From the NCBI GenBank assembly GCA_035048815.1, contig JAUCBN010000005.1:17882517-17946516 (forward strand): 64,000 bases of DNA. Reading direction: 5' to 3'. The stretch's first letter is position 1; each line of letters starts with the position of its first letter. Positions 60,716 to 64,000 of the stretch are shown here, piece by piece. A program made the translations under genes and the position numbers. The notes under the pieces were generated by a model. The model saw only the letters and a list, made by a program, of their open reading frames with translations, ran no database searches and was not told the origin of the DNA. Source of the stretch: Abelmoschus esculentus. Lineage: Eukaryota; Streptophyta; Magnoliopsida; Malvales; Malvaceae.

Positions 60716-61212
60716 CAGGGTAAGCGTTCGATCGAATCGAGTCAAAAAAATTTGAGTTACTCAAGTTTATGAGTTTAATTTTATCATTTGAACTTTCATT
60801 CAAAAAATTTCAAGTCAAGTTGAGTTTTGAGTTCTTATAAAAATTTAATTATAATTAGTATTATATTATAGTACGATTTGATTGTAATTTAAACTACTTT
60901 CACTAATCCTATAAGATATATATATCTTCATGTATAGTTATAATTTTTTTTAATATTTTTATATATTAGTATATGTATATTATAAAAATTTGAGACTCGT
61001 ATCGAACTTAAAAATAAATCCTCTAATTACTAAAATTTTTTGAGTGATTCGTGTTATTCAAATTTCCATTTTACAACTCAAACTTTATTTGAATTTTTTT
61101 TGAGTTAATTCGAGTTTATAAAAATCCGAGTCGAATCAAAATGAGTTGAATATTTTCACTTCGAGTCGAGTTATTCATTTTTTTCGAGTCGAAATGAGTT
61201 TTGCTCACCCTA
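60716..61212. mobile_element. hAT-type MITE, copy 3
   Basis: Ends CAGGGTAAGCG.. and ..GTTTTGCTCACCCTA. Flanks GGGATGAT (60708-60715) and GAGATGAT (61213-61220) agree at 7 of 8. The interior is rich in GAGTCGA/TCGACTC, like copy 1 at 28901. Confidence 0.75.
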
Positions 61213-61220
61213 GAGATGAT

Positions 61221-61700
61221 AATCGAACAAGTGGGGTGGGTTTTTGGCTGCCCCGACCTTGTCTTAAAATTTAAATTTTCGTTTTGGTCTTGATTCAACC
61301 TGATTTTAATATATATCATATCCGATCTAATCTGATCCACTATAAGAAAAAATATAACCCAAATACGATCCGGTTATGATATTTTAATAAAAAAATCGAT
61401 TAAACACGACTTAACCCAACAAACTGAATAAAATATTAATACAAGAATAAATATATTGGATCGGGTCAAGTCAGGATTTTCAACTCTAAACTTGACTCTG
61501 TTTCGACACTGATTATTTTTTTATTTCAACCCAATCCAAACTTAAACCTTAACAAATATGACCTTACTAAGTCGGGTCAGGTTAGGATTTTCACCCCTAA
61601 ACTTGGCTCTGTTTCTACACTAATTATTTTTTTTATTTCAACCCGATCCGAACCTAAATCTTAAAAAATATAATCTTATTGAGTCGGGTCAGAACTCGTC
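61221..61700. repeat. Intergenic DNA with 115-bp tandem duplication
   Basis: A segment from GTCGGGTCA..GGATTTTCA to ..CTTAACAAATATGACCTTA is tandem (about 61455-61570 and 61571-61687). No gene is seen. Confidence 0.65.
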
Positions 61701-62474
61701 GGATTCAAAAAATTATCCTTAATTTTCATGGGATAAAAAATCTTTTGATGTAGACATCTCCCTAAGGGGGTAGTTGTTCATTCATAGAATTTAAAATTCG
61801 TCGAGAGATGGGGGTTCGACTGTAACCTGAAAAATATATGTGGACAAGTTGACGCCATTTTTGGAGCATACATGGACCCAAGTAGTCTGTCTGGAGTACC
61901 ATTTTACTTTTGTAGAATCTTTCATAAGATATGGCAAAGTCATATTCATTCCCTTGTTAGAAACAGACAGAATTTGGAGCATACATGGACCGAAGTACTC
62001 TGTCTGGATTTTTTGGTGATGTAGAAGAGATTGTCAAAATTAGGATTAGTACGTAGTAGAGATACTAATAGGGTAGATCATACAAAGTGTGGTTTATTTG
62101 TGAAGTTCGATGCATTTAACGATGAAAACGGACATTAAATTTGTGTTTATGAGATAAAAAAAAGAAGTAAAATTTTGGGTTCAACACTTGTCGAAGAAGG
62201 TGGTTGATGGCAGCAAAAGGTGACCGCCGACCGTCGGTAGAGGACTTCGGTTTATTCCAAGAGTTAAATTGATATTTTATATATAGTTCAAGGGCTAAAT
62301 TCATATTTTATTTAAAGTTTAGGGGTAAAATTATTATTTATCTAAAATTTTAGGGTAAAACTAGAAATTAACCCCTTTTACTAACGATATGTCAAGTAAA
62401 CATTTAACATCTTTGTGACCAAAACGTCGTAAACGATTCAAAATGTTATAAAAAGAAAAATTACAGAACGCAAT
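61701..62474. other. Intergenic DNA with a 34-bp direct repeat
   Basis: TTTGGAGCATACATGGACC..AAGTA.TCTGTCTGGA occurs at about 61860-61895 and 61973-62009. No gene is recognised. Confidence 0.5.
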
Positions 62475-62740
62475 ATATAGAATGGTAATCGTTTATCTTT
62501 CTTTCATGTCTTCTTTCATGTCTCTGTTCTAATTTAAATGATTTAGGTTTAGGGTTTAAGGTTTAAAGTTAGGGTTGTGATTAGAGTTTAAGGAATTAAG
62601 GTTAAGGTATATTTTTAGGGTTTAGGGTTTAGTATATAGAAAATAAGGGTTAAAATTAAAAAATTCTATTTTTAAAAAATTTCAAAGAAAACATGAAAAG
62701 ATGCATTGTAAAGAGGTAGAAGATTTTTATCCAGCAATAT
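62475..62740. repeat. Inverted copy of the CCCTAAA-core repeat
   Basis: TTTAGGGTTTAGGG words lie between related ends ATCGTTTATCTTTCTTTCATG and the inverse of ATCTTCTACCTCTTTAC. Opposite orientation to the copies at 32310 and 34300. Confidence 0.5.
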
Positions 62741-62859
62741 AAGCCAACATAGCAGCATACATACAAGTCCTTAATGTAAGTTCCACGTCCATGATACGAG
62801 CTTTACTACAACATATGGTGTAGTTTACATGGATTTTATTTTGTTCCAAATTCTAGTGT

Positions 62860-63585
62860 TTAAATATCAGCCACAGATGATGCGAATCCAAGGCTAAAAT
62901 TAAACCCAATGCATGTCAACTCATACTTGTATGCATCGAACAATGTCATTTTCATGGAGTATGTGCCCTGCACAAGAGTAAAATTTGTCAAAGGTGATAT
63001 CAAAGGGTGAGTATGGTGGGGAAAAAAAGCAAGTTGCTGGCAACGGTTAATCAGAACATTCAACAAGAAAAAAACAAGTTGCCGGCAACGATTAATCCGA
63101 GCATTCAACAAGAAAAAAGCAAGTTGCCGGCAACGATTAATCATAACTTTAAGTTTCCGACTTACAGGAGGGGTAAATCCAGGCAAAACTTGCGAATGAG
63201 AAATCACAAAATCACCAGCAGACACGGGGCAAGATGTCTCTTTGCAAAGGTCATGTCTCATTAATTGCGAATGTGAAACCTCGGTCCTCAATGTCCCCCT
63301 ATTGATGGCTGCACCTGTACATCATTACAGAAAACAAAGTTGTCCTTCAATTAGAACTAAAAACACTACAGGTTTAGGTTGCATATTACAAACAAAACAC
63401 CATCATTTGGAGGAACATAGTGCAATACCATATCAAATAAAATATATGATCAAGACATTTGGAGGAAAAACATTGATTGATACCTGTTGTTGCAGAGACA
63501 CTGAAGGTAACTGTCTTCCCACGGACGACCGGGTAAGGCGAAATCTCGACACCGTATAGGTATTTATAGTTGAAGTTTGAGAAGA
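62860..63585 (-). pseudogene. ML (MD-2-related lipid-recognition) domain protein, 5' incomplete
   Basis: Minus-strand exons: about 63585-63484, 63314-63166 and 62967-62860, with GT..AG borders and matching phases. Encoded blocks are YGVEISPYPVVRGKTVTF, HDLCKETSCPVSAGDF, ISHSQVLPGFTPP, GTYSMKM and ELTCIGFNFSLGFASSVAD. These are the body of plant ML-domain proteins (phosphatidylglycerol/phosphatidylinositol transfer-like), normally secreted or vacuolar. The signal-peptide exon expected upstream is missing. The strand between the first and second disulphide regions also looks shortened (TEVSHSQLMRHDLC). No in-frame ATG was found at the 5' side, where a copia LTR edge lies. It is probably a truncated copy, though a chimeric transcript is possible. 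Confidence 0.65.
62968..63165 (-). repeat. Stop-free intron with 45-bp minisatellite
   Basis: The intron is 198 bp (a multiple of 3), has no in-frame stop, and is bounded by CCT|GTAAGT and GTGCAG|GGC. It holds three 45-bp units centred on GTTGCYGGCAAC at 63033-63044, 63078-63089 and 63123-63134; the last two are perfect palindromes. Confidence 0.85.
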
Positions 63586-63735
63586 TTTTGAGGATTTGTT
63601 CTGCTGTTTGCTTGAAGAGAAATGAATGCAGGGAAGTCTTTCTTGAGAAGAAAGGTTTGGATAGTTGTTTTGAAGGTGTATTCTTTATTGATTAAAAACA
63701 GTATTCCTATACCATGTGATATCCACTTCTGATAA
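63586..63735. other. Sequence between ML gene and copia LTR edge
   Basis: The minus strand has a primer-site-like TTATCAGAAGTGG next to the LTR end. No retroelement coding remains. Confidence 0.35.
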
Positions 63736-63739
63736 AAAA

Positions 63740-64000
63740 AATGTAATATTTGTAAGGATAATCCTGAGGAACTGAATTAACAAACGAAAGAGAAGGAGTA
63801 GCCATTGATTAACAGAAGAGAAACAAAGAGAAGAACAGAGAAGAAAGAACGAGAGTAAAAAACTGTTATTCAGTTTCTTTGTGAATCAGGCTCTTTTTAC
63901 AAGCTTATCTAATACTTTGGGCTTGATACATATATATAGCCCACAGTAAAGGGTAAATGTTGCATTAAAAAATTAAAACAGAATAACCGTTTTACAAGCT
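63740..64000 (-). repeat. Probable copia LTR, incomplete at window edge
   Basis: On the minus strand a TATA box (GGCTATATATATG, about 63943-63931) is followed by a CT-rich leader (TCTCGTTCTTTCTTCTCTG). It ends near CAAATATTACA (about 63741), then a degenerate primer-site-like sequence. The layout fits a small copia LTR; the start lies outside the window. Confidence 0.45.

Noticed and set aside
61791..61982. 63-codon minus-strand frame
   Set aside because: Spans the direct repeat; no splice context or recognised motif.
1..64000. CRISPR arrays, operons, bacterial-type terminators or ribosome binding sites
   Set aside because: Genes are spliced and flanks are plant repeats; short regular repeats seen are minisatellites or LTR palindromes, not CRISPR.

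Overview
The window is nuclear DNA of a flowering plant. The genes have many introns with plant-type GT..AG borders, the flanks are very AT-rich, and most of the space is LTR retrotransposons and small inverted-repeat transposons. The plant-type CCR4 (MYND-like N-terminus, no leucine-rich repeats), a CDPK and a relic of plastid DNA also point to a plant. Repeat style suggests a eudicot, possibly the cotton family (Malvaceae), but that is an inference.

Layout. 1-9306: a Sirevirus-type Ty1/copia element on the + strand, with gag, pol and a third env-like ORF. Its 3' LTR is complete; only the U5 end of the 5' LTR is present, joined to unrelated LTR-like sequence. 10180-16760: a complete 11-exon CCR4 deadenylase gene (+, 602 aa). 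18000-19545: 3' part of a decayed LINE (-). 19570-20375: an inverted-repeat element. 20795-28206: a non-autonomous LTR element (LARD type, Tat/Ogre-like) with an exact 5-bp target duplication. 28900-31830: two hAT-type MITEs, one nested in another small element, and a fold-back element. 33290-33811: a single-exon plant gene of unknown function (-). 34643-36286: a 1.6-kb fold-back element with a 9-bp target duplication. 37339-46408: a Ty3/gypsy chromovirus-like element (-), apparently inserted inside a CCHC zinc-knuckle gene whose remnants lie on both sides. 47238-48955: Mutator-like and Tourist-like MITEs. 50503-53772: a complete 7-exon calcium-dependent protein kinase gene (-, 645 aa). 54580-56909: a giant fold-back element and a Mutator-like MITE. 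58487-60390: a glutaredoxin-like, CxxC-rich protein gene (-) with a 5'UTR intron that contains a plastid DNA fragment (trnI-CAU plus the start of ycf2). 60716-61212: a third hAT-type MITE. 62860-63585: a 5'-incomplete ML-domain (lipid-binding) gene next to the edge of a copia LTR.

Function. The intact host genes act separately: mRNA deadenylation (CCR4), calcium signalling (CDPK) and a redox/zinc-type protein (GRX-like). There is no operon-like or cluster logic. No clearly new biological system was found. The best leads are the plastid insertion inside a 5'UTR intron, an upstream ORF whose stop overlaps the GRX-like start codon, a stop-free 198-bp intron built on a 45-bp repeat, the palindrome array shared by the Sirevirus LTR and the leader of its env-like ORF, and the chimeric 5' LTR. 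Exon borders were read by eye from frame continuity and splice signals; no search or alignment software was used.
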